A stretch of 64,000 bases of DNA from assembly GCA_041394945.1 (NCBI GenBank), contig JAWKHH010000006.1:26573-90572 (forward strand). The letters are read 5' to 3'. Source of the DNA: Bryobacteraceae bacterium. Lineage in GTDB: Bacteria; Acidobacteriota; Terriglobia; Bryobacterales; Bryobacteraceae. How positions within the stretch are numbered: position 1 is the first letter of the stretch; each line of letters opens with the position of its first letter. Shown here one piece after another: positions 9,601 to 18,143 of the stretch. A program made the translations under genes and the position numbers. The notes under the pieces were generated by a model. The model saw only the letters and a program-made list of their open reading frames with translations, did no database searches and was not told the origin of the DNA.

Positions 9601-11499
9601 CGGATCGTCGGAGGCGAGCGCAATTGCGGCGATGAAGTAGCCGTAGAGCTTGGTGAGGGCCAGATTGCTGCGGGGGTCTCCGGCGGCGAGGGAATCGCCG
9701 GTCCAGTCGCGCCCTCCGGTCGGGAAGCGGCTCCAGATGATCATCCGGTTGTTGTTGTGCGGCCGGGGCGTCGTGTCGAAGGCGCCGCGCTCGACGGTGA
9801 GGTTGTTGCCATCGATGGAGGTGACGCGCAGAAACTCGGAATCGATGAGGATGAAGAAGGGCGCGGGGTCGAGAAAGTCTGCCGCCGAATCGATGCCGAT
9901 GGCGGTTTGGGTATCGTCGATGGCGCCGGCCAGATGGGCCACTCCGCGCCGGTTGAGAATGCTGGGAGCCTGGCCGTGGTTGGATACGAACCACATCAAT
10001 CCGTGGCTGGCGGGCGTCCAGGGCTTGGCGCGGAAGTGCTGGATGTGTCTGCCTTCTCCCCCGAAGGCGCTGACGGTGACGTTGGCGGTCATGGTGACCT
10101 GCGTCGGAGAGTCGACCGTGGCGATCTTGGCCCAGACGGGTCCGGAGCTGACGTTTCCGTCGACGATAACCTGGAGCGAGGCACTATTGTAAGTTCCGGC
10201 CGGGACGCCGGGACAAAGGAATCCGATTCCAAAGGGAGCCGTTGTCCGGGGGGCATTGGATTCGGTGTACCAGACGCCGTTCAACGATGCTTCCGTGGAG
10301 CCGCTGACGGTAAGAAAGCTGTCTTTGACGCCGGTCCAGTAAGTGGTAGTCATGTTACAGACGCCGGCGCCGTCGGAGACGATCGAAACCAGATCGCCCT
10401 CGGAGACCCGGTGCATTTTGGGCGTCATCTTCAACCAGATCCAGTCACCCGGCGAATAGACGGCGGTGGCGTCGATTCCGGAAAAGGTAACCACTTTGGA
10501 GCCAGAGACGGCGAAGGCTTCTCCGGGCTGCTTCTCAAGCGTATTGGTGAACGATCCGGGATTCTCGACTCCGTTGAGGATCTTCTGACGGAAGGCGGTG
10601 ATTTCGGCGGGAGTCAGTTGTCCGCGGATAAGTTCGAAAACCATCGCGTAGTCCGCCATGACGAAACTCGCCCAGTCGTTATCCTGTCCGGCGCCGCAGT
10701 GGACGAAGCCCTGGTAGCAGGCGGTGAAGCGGCCGTTGACCAGGACCCGGTCCAGGTTGTTCAGGTAGTAACGGGCGGCCTGCAGATACCGGGTCTGGGA
10801 CTGATCGGCGTTCCAGGCGACCGCGGCGATGAGCGGGACAATGGCGAAGCTGACCTCGTAGTGGTTCTGGCTGACGCGGAGCTCTTCGGTTGGGCACTGG
10901 GCGGGCGTCATGCCGTCGCAGCCGTTCGGGCTCACGAACACGGAGAGGGCCTGGAGGGCCGCGTCCCAGTCGGTGCAGCCGCTGCGATCCGAGGAGATGC
11001 AGGGGTTGCCGGTTTGGACGGCGGGGGCCACCTGCGGGCCGGCTCCGTCGGGATCGGTGATGCGGGCAAGTCCGTTGTCGTCTGCCCACAACAGGCGATG
11101 CGGATGAGAACGAAGCGAGTAAAGCGCGGTCTTGCCGGCGGTGCCCGAACCTGTCACGAAGGTTCCATTGCCGGCCGACGGAGTGGAGAGGGCCTGATTG
11201 GAGTAGAGAGCGACCGTGGTGGAGGTGAGCGCGTCGGCGAACCAGTGGCCGTTGGCGGCCGTATTGCCGCGCACGAACTGGACATGAATCGGGTCCCCGT
11301 CGGCGAAGCCGTGCTGCTCTTGCGTGGTGATGACGATCGGCGTGGTTTGCGTTGCCTGGGTGATATGGCGGGTGCTGCCGGCGCCGCCCGTCCGCAGGCG
11401 AAACGTCTGCCCGTGAAGCCCGGCGGCAAGCAAGCCGAGGCCGAGCAGGGCGACGATGGCCGGTCGCGGCCGGAAGTGTGCTGGTCTTTCGATCTGCAT
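6637..11499 (-). CDS. Very large secreted protein with toroid-like core and Ig/BACON-like C-terminal repeats
   Basis: 1620 residues. I chose the ATG at 11499 (MQIERPAHF) over a GTG eight codons upstream because an AGGAGG sits 11 bases before the ATG. A signal peptide follows (IVALLGLGLLAAGLHG). The long N-terminal part has phrases shared with the product of 28978-32904 (DHWAGYPAPGGYKI versus DHLAGYPGPGAYRI; NYVEVG versus NYVEIDGG; ILNG/MFNG helices), so the two are paralogues. Near residues 1180-1245 is a BACON-like domain (TPWCAVTPASG). At about 1265-1345 is a putative Ig domain of the He_PIG type (PAGLTLNSSTGVISGVP), followed by another and a terminal Fn3-like region. A heparinase- or lyase-like role on polysaccharide is possible but no active site is assigned. 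Confidence 0.75.
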   Translation of the reverse strand: MQIERPAHFRPRPAIVALLGLGLLAAGLHGQTFRLRTGGAGSTRHITQATQTTPIVITTQEQHGFADGDPIHVQFVRGNTAANGHWFADALTSTTVALYSNQALSTPSAGNGTFVTGSGTAGKTALYSLRSHPHRLLWADDNGLARITDPDGAGPQVAPAVQTGNPCISSDRSGCTDWDAALQALSVFVSPNGCDGMTPAQCPTEELRVSQNHYEVSFAIVPLIAAVAWNADQSQTRYLQAARYYLNNLDRVLVNGRFTACYQGFVHCGAGQDNDWASFVMADYAMVFELIRGQLTPAEITAFRQKILNGVENPGSFTNTLEKQPGEAFAVSGSKVVTFSGIDATAVYSPGDWIWLKMTPKMHRVSEGDLVSIVSDGAGVCNMTTTYWTGVKDSFLTVSGSTEASLNGVWYTESNAPRTTAPFGIGFLCPGVPAGTYNSASLQVIVDGNVSSGPVWAKIATVDSPTQVTMTANVTVSAFGGEGRHIQHFRAKPWTPASHGLMWFVSNHGQAPSILNRRGVAHLAGAIDDTQTAIGIDSAADFLDPAPFFILIDSEFLRVTSIDGNNLTVERGAFDTTPRPHNNNRMIIWSRFPTGGRDWTGDSLAAGDPRSNLALTKLYGYFIAAIALASDDPAAVTIAENAFNWWYDYMYPVIDSSWTGMSGGSSTTGYHGGRWMDFMVVWAETLHSFTAQPLDLFAGQKWLNAMYYPIYAGMPYNWLITPRFADAGSDEQTLENDDFKHAAVTASTIGGVTGQHFRYWLENTSNFLAFSQQAQTSTGKEVIPYYLLHRGGWPSASDYRTLPTYRYFTQVDSTVKKPLGLLFSRGSWTDPSATHLTVLGAAPAYDHWAGYPAPGGYKIARCAADPCTQGDARGRLLDDDANAGMGSAGTTNYVEVGAANNLKPGSIAGLVHDGQNPVWDRQYGSPTSVYTRIDTAGSYKTTVNVTAASRQVAHLKPAGQSADYVIAYDHVRTSSPQAIRTRLFYRIQKKTPVPTGSLAGDTFVYTDPMSNARMSSKILLGGTVTQGANTAYSIPLTLDGGTATEAEFLVLHRVSGSLSDTLPPVTLLTSDSNFRALQVDDPGTPLVVLFSKTSAAGASNYISASAVSTHAGQGRYLVGGLTPGTYEVKLNGSVILSGLSVDGNTETLEFNAPAGTVLVSQTGAVILAASVSEIPVSWTAGDPDPADRGFTAFCQDAACTVTASANTPWCAVTPASGPSPQAFSITLTPSGSSLAPGAYSCPIEVSSPVAANSPETVTVVLTVSAASGGPPQIFTSSLPGGQIGGSYTTELAGACSVTPCTWSIPVGTLPAGLTLNSSTGVISGVPIAAATSNFTVRLTDAASAFADKAFSISVSGDQPVSVNHLSGSFDLTLNTVATVVFNATGGSGNYTWALDDPATLPEGLEFDSGLISGAARRIGNFAILVRATDENNLLGELAVTITVRPPLSATLNVRSVSTGNNTASVVVSKPGLPADEPCQLIVRSSVDPQTPPAASDIVPAGVATRTLFVAGLSPATAYTLDAACGANGAIVGATTSNLSGSANLTWNGSPPPLLPVANVLLEHGPTAALGSNVSQSCSASCQVSLGSLPRGSVHYIRYTWRGSANQILAGPSQVTAVMIH

Positions 11500-11525
11500 G
11501 ATTCTCGTTCCCTCCTCAATCACAG

Positions 11526-12929
11526 TCAGTTTCGCGAAAGGCCGCGAATCCGGTAGCCGATCCAGTCAATGTCGATGCTTTTGGCGGCCGCCGTTTCGCT
11601 GACATAGCCGACCTGGGCGGTGAGGCTGCCCACCGACGGCATCGCAGCCAGGGTGGCGTCGCAACCGGAGGCGCAGAAGGTTCGCTGGCTCGATTCATTG
11701 ATCGTGAAATAGATAGTCGGGTTTCCGCCAACGCCGGCGGCGACTCGCCGTATGCGGACGCGGTACCAGTTGCCGGCTACCGGAGTTAGGCCGCTGTCGG
11801 CTACCTGGCTGTCGGTTCCCGAAGCGGCGAGGGCGCAGCCGGTGATGCTGCCGCAGATCTGGTAACGGAACGTTGTGTCGCCGAGAGTGGTGTCGTATCG
11901 AAGGAAAATCCCAAGCGTGCCGCTGACGGTCGACACGCCGTTCGAGAGCCCGCTACGAAGCCTCACATTGCTCAGCGTCGTCGAATTCGTTCCCGGCGCG
12001 AGAATGAACTGAACCTCCCAATCGGTGGCCGCCCAGTCGGTCGAGCTGACGCTATTGAACGGGTTGTTCACCGCGCCCAGGCTGAGCCATTCGCCGGTGG
12101 AGGCCGTGGCGGCGGTGGTGACGCGCACCACTCCCGGATGGCCGGCCGGACTCGGCTGATAGCTGAAGGTGGCGGCCGAGCCGACCGTACTGCGGCTGAT
12201 GCCCATGGCTCCGACGTTGCCGGACGAGGTGTTCCCGGTCAGAAAGTCCTCCAGTGCCCAGGCTACCCCGCGATCGAGCGGATTCCAGTCCAAAGTGTAA
12301 GTCCCGTTGGCGCCGGAGTCGGTGGACGAGAGGCCGTCGCGTGGAGTCAGGACGCGTTCTTCGGTCAACGAGGACGAGGGGGAAAGCGCAAGGACCGAAC
12401 CGCCGCCACCCCCACCGCCGCCCCCGGCCTGTTGCCAGGTATCGGCGCCGACGCAGGAATACAGCTTGCCCGCCGTAAGGTCGGTATAGAAATCGCGGCC
12501 CGGCTGGCAGGGGAGCGAGGGCGCGCCGTTACCTACTGCGTAGAACGGTACGACGGCATCGTCGGTGGATACTTGCCCGTTCACGGCGGTGACGCCGGAA
12601 CCGGCCGACACGGCGGCGCTGCCGAGCGGCGACCAGACATTCGTCGCGGTGCATCCGAACACATTTTGTCCGGCCGGGGCGTCGGTCTTGAAGAAAGTCT
12701 CCCCGGCCCCGCACGCCGCCGGCAGGTTCGTACCGACCTTATGCGGCCGCGTGGACGCAGCCTGCGAAAAGTCGACGTTTCGCGCCTGGCTGCGCAGATC
12801 GACTGTGGTTTGTCCGAACAGGAATCCGGCGGCCATCGCCGCCACCGCCGTGAAGAGAGCGAACCGGGTTAGCGTGACTTTGTCAACAGTAAGTCCAGGA
12901 GCGAGTTTGTGCCGTTCGATGCGTATCAT
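11526..12929 (-). CDS. Secreted protein of unknown function
   Basis: 467 residues; the ATG at 12929 has GGAGG ten bases upstream. An N-terminal hydrophobic segment (FALFTAVAAMAAGFLFG) marks export. The N-terminal third has two short cysteine-containing phrases (AACGAGETFFKTDAPAG, then LPCQPGRDFYTDL...LYSCVGADTW). A nine-glycine linker follows near residue 170. The C-terminal half reads like a lectin/LamG-type beta-sandwich (GNWYRVRIRRVAAG, YFTINESS, VGYVSETAAAKSIDIDWIGYRI). The stop lies 26 bp before the start of the 1620-residue secreted protein, so the two are probably co-transcribed. I do not recognise a specific function; a glycan-binding or cell-surface role fits the neighbourhood. Confidence 0.75.
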   Translation of the reverse strand: MIRIERHKLAPGLTVDKVTLTRFALFTAVAAMAAGFLFGQTTVDLRSQARNVDFSQAASTRPHKVGTNLPAACGAGETFFKTDAPAGQNVFGCTATNVWSPLGSAAVSAGSGVTAVNGQVSTDDAVVPFYAVGNGAPSLPCQPGRDFYTDLTAGKLYSCVGADTWQQAGGGGGGGGGSVLALSPSSSLTEERVLTPRDGLSSTDSGANGTYTLDWNPLDRGVAWALEDFLTGNTSSGNVGAMGISRSTVGSAATFSYQPSPAGHPGVVRVTTAATASTGEWLSLGAVNNPFNSVSSTDWAATDWEVQFILAPGTNSTTLSNVRLRSGLSNGVSTVSGTLGIFLRYDTTLGDTTFRYQICGSITGCALAASGTDSQVADSGLTPVAGNWYRVRIRRVAAGVGGNPTIYFTINESSQRTFCASGCDATLAAMPSVGSLTAQVGYVSETAAAKSIDIDWIGYRIRGLSRN

Positions 12930-13053
12930 GCGATCCTTACCTCCGGCTTCGAGGCTTGCAGCGGGTGCTTGCAGGCGTGCAAACTCGCGATTCGGAAGCC
13001 GCTTGTTTTCAACGTGTCGAAAGATTTGGCGCGGCGGAAACGAGCCTCCCTGG

Positions 13054-14130
13054 TTACTCGCCGAGATAGAGACGCTCGTAGGCGCGGCACATCCGTTCGA
13101 GCGTGAAATGGCGCTCGAAATGGGCCTTTGCCATCGTGGCCCAGCGTTCCTTTTCTTCCTGCCGCTGGCGAAAGTGAAGCAGCGCGTCGGCCAGGGCTCG
13201 CGGGTCTCCGCGCGGAACCACGAGGCTCGCTTCCGGGGGGGCCACTTCGGGCATCCCGCCGGCGTCGCTCACCACCATCGGCAGCCCGGCCGCCAGCGCT
13301 TCCAACTGCGACACTGGAACTCCCTCGCTGTTCGAATAGAGGCAGAACAGATCGGCCGCCCCGAGAAAGCCGCCGACGTCGTGGCGCTCGCCGAAGAACG
13401 TGACTATGTCCGCAAGCCCAAGCGAGGCGGCTTGTTTCTCCAATCCCTGCCGGAGACGGCCGTCTCCCACCACCCACAGCCGCAAGTCGGGCGCCGCCTC
13501 GACCGCGATGGCCGCCGCCTCGAGCAGCGAGGCGTGGTCTTTCGGAGGAGCCAGCCGGCCCACGGTCACCACCGTCCAACCCGTCTTCGATTGCCGCAAT
13601 TCACCGGACGACGGTCCGGCCGGAGCCGGCAGCGCTCCGTTATAGATGGTGGTCAGGCGGCCGCGGGCGGCCAGCGGCGCTCCCGCCAGGTTCGTTTCCG
13701 CGATTTTGCAAACGGCCACGATCCGGTGGCAGAACCGCGCCGCGATCGAGAACAGGATCTCCTGTTTCCGCTTATAAGGCGGAGGCACGGCGCCATGCCG
13801 CGTGCTGATGACACGGCGGGCTCCCGCCATCTTCGCCGCCGGGGCGCCGAAGATTGTGGCCGTCGCGTTGTGGCAGTGGACCGCCTCGACGCGCGCTTCG
13901 GAGAGACGATTCCGGAGCGATCTCATCAAGGCCGGCTTCGACGCCGAGGCGCCGTTGTGCAGATGAACGTCGATTCCCTCGCGCCGTAACTGCTCGCCGA
14001 GCGCGCCCACGACGTACATGCACTCCACCGAAACACGGTGTCCGCGCCCGGTCTGGTCCCGCGTTAGGTGCGCGACGAGCATCTCGCCGCCGCCCACCTC
14101 CATCGTTTCGACGATGTGCGCGATCCGCAT
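13054..14130 (-). CDS. Glycosyltransferase family 4
   Basis: 358 residues with the two Rossmann-like halves of GT-B enzymes. The N-terminal acceptor domain begins RIAHIVETMEVGGGE. The C-terminal nucleotide-sugar domain carries VVTVGRLAPPKDHASLLEA and the donor-binding block YSNSEGVPVSQLEALAAGLPMV with the EX7E spacing of GT4 enzymes. It would transfer a sugar from a nucleotide donor to a lipid-linked glycan on the cytoplasmic face of the membrane. It starts 9 bp after the stop of the upstream GT4 gene, in a minus-strand run with the polymerase and flippase. The sugar specificity cannot be read from the sequence. Confidence 0.9.
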   Translation of the reverse strand: MRIAHIVETMEVGGGEMLVAHLTRDQTGRGHRVSVECMYVVGALGEQLRREGIDVHLHNGASASKPALMRSLRNRLSEARVEAVHCHNATATIFGAPAAKMAGARRVISTRHGAVPPPYKRKQEILFSIAARFCHRIVAVCKIAETNLAGAPLAARGRLTTIYNGALPAPAGPSSGELRQSKTGWTVVTVGRLAPPKDHASLLEAAAIAVEAAPDLRLWVVGDGRLRQGLEKQAASLGLADIVTFFGERHDVGGFLGAADLFCLYSNSEGVPVSQLEALAAGLPMVVSDAGGMPEVAPPEASLVVPRGDPRALADALLHFRQRQEEKERWATMAKAHFERHFTLERMCRAYERLYLGE

Positions 14131-14139
14131 GTCGGCGCG

Positions 14140-15315
14140 TCAGCTCCTCTTCGTCCGGATGGCGCGCGAAGCCTCGCGGCACACTTCGTAGGTTTGCCGC
14201 GCCGCCTCCCGCCAGCTTCTCGGCCCGGCCGCGTCGAAGGCGTTCTCCGGCCAGGGCATCCCGAGCGCTTGGTCGAGCGCGTTCTCGAGCGCGCCCGGGT
14301 CGCCCGGAGGAACCAGGATCCCGGTCTCGCCGTCCACGAGCTCAGGAATCCCGCCGACCGTGGTCGCTACCACCGGCCGGTGGCAGGCGAGTGCCTCGAT
14401 CACCACGTTCGGGCAACCTTCCGAGTAGCTGGGCAGGCAAAACACATCGGCCGCCGCCAACCATCGAGTGACGACCGCGGCGGGCTTGGCGCCGGGGAGG
14501 AGAAAGCCGTCCTCGGCCGGCGTCTGGCTCCGCAACTGCGCCTCGTCCACGCCTTCGCCGAGGAGCACCGTGCGCAAACGGCCGCGCCGCCGCCGCAACT
14601 GCCGCGCCGCCGCCGCCAGATCGAACACGCCTTTGCTGGTTTGCAGGTGGCCGACGTAGACCACCACCTCGTCGTCCGGGCCGAGCCCCAACTCCTCGCG
14701 TGCCGCCATGCGCGGCGCCGGCCGGAAGACCGTCGTGTCGCAGCCGTTGACGATGGTGGTGACGCGGCTCCCGTCGGCCCCGAGCGCGATGGCGGCGCGG
14801 CGCAAATCTTCGCTGACGGTGATCACGCGGTCGGCCTCGCGCACCGTGGCCGCGGTCATCCTCCGCGTCCACCCGTCAGGAATCCGCTTCAGGTCGGACC
14901 CGCGCGATCCCACAACCGCCGCCGCGCCCAGGTTGCGCGCCGCGAGCAGCGCGCTCCTGCCCTCGGGATAGAGCCAATAGGCCAGCACGACGTCCGGCGT
15001 CCACGGCCGCAGCCGCGGCAGCAGCGCGCGCGTTCCGAGCCATGGATTGAACGGCCGGGTCGCCACCGGAATCGCCGGATAGGTGACGTATTCGGTGGGG
15101 ACCCCATCGGGCTGATAGTCGGCGTCTACGGTCCGGTATTGATAACTCGATGGCCGCAGCCACGCCGGGTAGCGCGCCGTCAGGCACCACGCCCGCACCT
15201 CTGCGAACTCGCGCAGCCGGCGCACCGTTTCATAGATGGGCTTGCCACGGTATGGCTCGGCCCGGATGGGGAACAACGGAGTCACCACCGCGATCCGCAG
15301 CGCGCGCTGTCCCAT
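14140..15315 (-). CDS. Glycosyltransferase family 4
   Basis: 391 residues, GT-B fold. The N-terminus (RIAVVTPLFPIRAEPYRGKPIYETVRRL) is the exopolysaccharide-type acceptor domain. The donor half has VVYVGHLQTSKGVFDL and YSEGCPNVVIEALACHRPVVAT, followed by GGIPELV and GILVPPGDPGAL, typical of GT4. It lies one base beyond the stop of the polymerase-like gene and 9 bp before the next GT4, so the three are almost certainly one transcript. It probably adds one residue of the repeat unit; donor and linkage are unknown. Confidence 0.9.
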   Translation of the reverse strand: MGQRALRIAVVTPLFPIRAEPYRGKPIYETVRRLREFAEVRAWCLTARYPAWLRPSSYQYRTVDADYQPDGVPTEYVTYPAIPVATRPFNPWLGTRALLPRLRPWTPDVVLAYWLYPEGRSALLAARNLGAAAVVGSRGSDLKRIPDGWTRRMTAATVREADRVITVSEDLRRAAIALGADGSRVTTIVNGCDTTVFRPAPRMAAREELGLGPDDEVVVYVGHLQTSKGVFDLAAAARQLRRRRGRLRTVLLGEGVDEAQLRSQTPAEDGFLLPGAKPAAVVTRWLAAADVFCLPSYSEGCPNVVIEALACHRPVVATTVGGIPELVDGETGILVPPGDPGALENALDQALGMPWPENAFDAAGPRSWREAARQTYEVCREASRAIRTKRS

Positions 15316-15316
15316 C

Positions 15317-16570
15317 TCAGCCGATTCGCACGACGGCGTACAGGAATACGACGGTGCCGAGCGCCAGTCCGGCGGTCGTGATGCCCCACATTGGGTGAGG
15401 CAGCAGTGCGCCGGGATACTGGGAGGCGATGGCCGCCACCAGGCCGAGCACCAGATACGTGGGCGAGTCGTAGGTTCGGGAAAGAAAGAACGAGGTCACC
15501 AGAAATCCGTACAAGCAAAGCCGCGCCGTGGTTACCCATGGATAGGTCGGTGAGTCCTTCGGTGTCTTCTCGAGCATCGCGAGGATCTGCTGCACCGCTG
15601 TCACGATCATCCCCAGCCAGAAGAAATACCCGAGGAACCCAGTTTCGGCGAGCGCAAGCAGATAAGAGTTGTGCGCGGTCATGCCCCCGGCGTTGTCAGC
15701 GTAGGCATTGTAGCCGACACCCCAGAGCGGCGACCGCTTGAACATCCCGAGTCCATCGGACCACAGGCTGATCCGGTCGGCTCCGCCTCCGAGCGAGAGA
15801 GCCCGGCCTCCGGCGAAGTTCAGCGCCAGCAGACCGATCACCGTCAACACCGAACCAACCGCCGCCAGCGCGGCATTCAATCGCAATTTGAGAGCGAATG
15901 CGACGGTCGCCGCCAACCCGACCAGGGCCCCGCGGGAACGCGTCAGGTACATCGTGTAGAGCAGCGTCGAGGCCGCCGGCAGCGTGAAGAGTAGTCGTAC
16001 TACCCAAGATTTCCGCTTCCACTCGTGAAAGATCAGCGGCAACAGAAACAGCAAAAACTGGCTGAAATCGTTCGGATCCTCGAGAAACCCCAGCGCCCGG
16101 ACGCGGTACAGATATTGCACTTCCGGAGTGACGATCGGGTGGATGGCCTGCTTCATAATGTACGGGCTTTCGAGATCGTTGTAGTACGCCGAAATGCCGT
16201 GATAGGACAGATAGAGCCCAATGAAGATCAGCAGCAGGCGGATGATCTTCAGCCGCAGTTCGGTCGACACGTTGACGAAAAGGAACACGTAGAGCATGGC
16301 CGACGGCAGAAAGTCGGCAAAGGCGAGCGGGATTCCGCCCAGCCACCCTTGCGCCAGCCGCGAGAACAGAACCGTTCCCACCACGCCGACCCACAGAAAC
16401 ATTTGCGTGTTCAGAACCGGCCGTTGCGAAACCATCACGCTGAGCAGCGAGGCCAGCGTGGTGACCACGGCAATGACCAGCTGAACGCGGTAGGGCGCCA
16501 GTGCCGGCAGCGCATCGGACACCGACAACAGCGTCAGCGCGATGTAGGACAGCGTCAGTACAAATCCCAT
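15317..16570 (-). CDS. O-antigen ligase / polymerase-like membrane protein
   Basis: 417 residues with about ten to twelve hydrophobic segments. A central periplasmic-loop region contains RALGFLEDPNDFSQFLLFLLPL, and later come MYLTRSRGALVGL and GRISLW-like DRISLWSDGLGMFKRSPLWGVGYNAY...AHNSYL. The TRSRGA and GxG...HNSYL blocks are hallmarks of the O-antigen ligase/Wzy superfamily (PF04932). It would polymerise or ligate lipid-linked glycan units at the periplasmic face. ATG at 16570 is preceded by GGAGATGAG that overlaps the end of the flippase gene. Whether it acts as polymerase or ligase cannot be told from sequence alone. Confidence 0.85.
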   Translation of the reverse strand: MGFVLTLSYIALTLLSVSDALPALAPYRVQLVIAVVTTLASLLSVMVSQRPVLNTQMFLWVGVVGTVLFSRLAQGWLGGIPLAFADFLPSAMLYVFLFVNVSTELRLKIIRLLLIFIGLYLSYHGISAYYNDLESPYIMKQAIHPIVTPEVQYLYRVRALGFLEDPNDFSQFLLFLLPLIFHEWKRKSWVVRLLFTLPAASTLLYTMYLTRSRGALVGLAATVAFALKLRLNAALAAVGSVLTVIGLLALNFAGGRALSLGGGADRISLWSDGLGMFKRSPLWGVGYNAYADNAGGMTAHNSYLLALAETGFLGYFFWLGMIVTAVQQILAMLEKTPKDSPTYPWVTTARLCLYGFLVTSFFLSRTYDSPTYLVLGLVAAIASQYPGALLPHPMWGITTAGLALGTVVFLYAVVRIG

Positions 16571-16577
16571 TCGAATC

Positions 16578-18143
16578 TCATCTCCGCGACGCGCTCATGG
16601 CATCCGCCAGCGTCACGTATGTCAGCAGTTTTCCATAGAAGGGCCGCGCCGGCGCAGGCAGCATCGAGCTCATCTTTTGCAGCCGCTGGCCGTCCTCGGG
16701 TTCGAGCGCGCCTGTCAGCCGCAGCAGGACGGGGAATAGCGCCGCTCCGGCGGCTGTTCCCGCCGCCAGCAGCAGTGGAGCCGGCAATTCCAACTGGACG
16801 ATCAGGTAGACCAACAGCCCCATCGCCAGGCTCGACGCGAGCACCTTGGAAACGAATCTCCAGGGTAACTCGACCGGATAGGTCCGGCCCACCTTGAACC
16901 ACATCCCTCCGATCGCCAGCGTCTGGGCCAGGCCGTTGGCAAGCGCCGCCCCGAGGGCTCCGCTGCCCGGGATCGCCGGAATCAGCAGGACGTCCAACGC
17001 CACGTTGATCACGCCCGAAAGGCACGTCCACCAGATCAGGAACACCTGCTTTTCGGTGGCTTGCATCAACAGCCGCGCCGGCAGAAGAAACGGCTTGGTC
17101 ACCGCCAGGAGCGCCGCGACGAGCATCACCGGAATCGCCGCTTCGTACTGGGTCCCGTACATCGTCCGGGTCAGCGGCGCGCTGACGGCGGCCATTCCGA
17201 CCATCACCGGCAGCGAAAACAACGCCACGTACCGCACCCCGAGGGAAACCTCCGTATAGAGCCGGTTGCTTTCCTGACCGGCCTGGACCATGAATCGCGA
17301 CCCCACGACGAAGCTGAACGACTTCGGCACCAGCAGAATGCGCTCCACCAGGCTGAACGACAGCGAATAGAACGACAACTGCCGCGCGTCCTTGTCGAGC
17401 ATCCGCAGGAACACCAGGTCGGACCGGTCCCATACAACTACGTTGACGATCATCAGCAGGATACTCTGGCCCGAGAAGCTGAACATACGCCCGCGCAGAT
17501 CTTCGGGCAGGCGGCCTGGCGGCGCGGCCGGCAGCCATTGCCGCACCGAGCGCATCTTGAGAGCCAGTTCGACCGTGTTCTGCAGCAGCATCCCGGCGGC
17601 GATGCCCGTCAGATCCCACCCCGTCCACAGGCTCACCGCGACGATGACGACGTACAACAGGCCGGCGGCGATTCCGGCCGCCGCGTTCGACGAAAAGCGT
17701 TCCGCCGCGTTGTTGGCGTTCGACGGGATCCAGGTCATCATCTTCGGCGCGAGCGCGATCACGAGCAGAATCGTGCTGGCGAGATAGTCCGGATCGGTCA
17801 GCCAAAACGCCAGCAGCACACCCGCCGCCGCGATACCGGCCGCCACCAGCGCCTGGATGCGAAACGTATGCCGGTAGATCAGGCTCGCCACCGCGGTGTC
17901 GCCCCGGCCGAGGTACTCGGCCATGTACTTCTGCGTCGCCACCGGCAGGCCGAGCGAGCCCACCATGCCGCTGATATTCGTCCACCACTGCATCAGGGTG
18001 AAGTAGCCGAGTTTCTCCGGGCCGATGATCCGCGCAATCGGGATCGACGTCAACAGAATCGCCACGACACCGAAGAGCAGTTCGGAGCTGTACCATAGCG
18101 TGTTCCGCACGACTCCGCGTACGCCGGCGCCGTCCTGGCTCAC
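16578..18143 (-). CDS. Wzx-type polysaccharide flippase
   Basis: 521 residues with about 14 hydrophobic segments. It starts at the GTG at 18143, which overlaps the upstream stop as GTGA and has GGGAG eight bases before it; longer upstream reading lies inside the preceding gene and is rejected. The first helix (WYSSELLFGVVAILLTSIPIARIIG), then PEKLGYFTLMQWW and a second repeat near KPFLLPARLLMQATEKQ, fit the MATE/MOP-fold polysaccharide transporter family. It would move undecaprenyl-linked repeat units across the inner membrane to the polymerase encoded next door. Wzx plus a Wzy-like protein point to a Wzx/Wzy-dependent pathway. Confidence 0.88.
   Translation of the reverse strand: MSQDGAGVRGVVRNTLWYSSELLFGVVAILLTSIPIARIIGPEKLGYFTLMQWWTNISGMVGSLGLPVATQKYMAEYLGRGDTAVASLIYRHTFRIQALVAAGIAAAGVLLAFWLTDPDYLASTILLVIALAPKMMTWIPSNANNAAERFSSNAAAGIAAGLLYVVIVAVSLWTGWDLTGIAAGMLLQNTVELALKMRSVRQWLPAAPPGRLPEDLRGRMFSFSGQSILLMIVNVVVWDRSDLVFLRMLDKDARQLSFYSLSFSLVERILLVPKSFSFVVGSRFMVQAGQESNRLYTEVSLGVRYVALFSLPVMVGMAAVSAPLTRTMYGTQYEAAIPVMLVAALLAVTKPFLLPARLLMQATEKQVFLIWWTCLSGVINVALDVLLIPAIPGSGALGAALANGLAQTLAIGGMWFKVGRTYPVELPWRFVSKVLASSLAMGLLVYLIVQLELPAPLLLAAGTAAGAALFPVLLRLTGALEPEDGQRLQKMSSMLPAPARPFYGKLLTYVTLADAMSASRR

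Noticed and set aside
8017..11556. 1179-codon plus-strand open frame
   Set aside because: Antisense of the 1620-residue secreted protein; no motifs, no ribosome-binding site.
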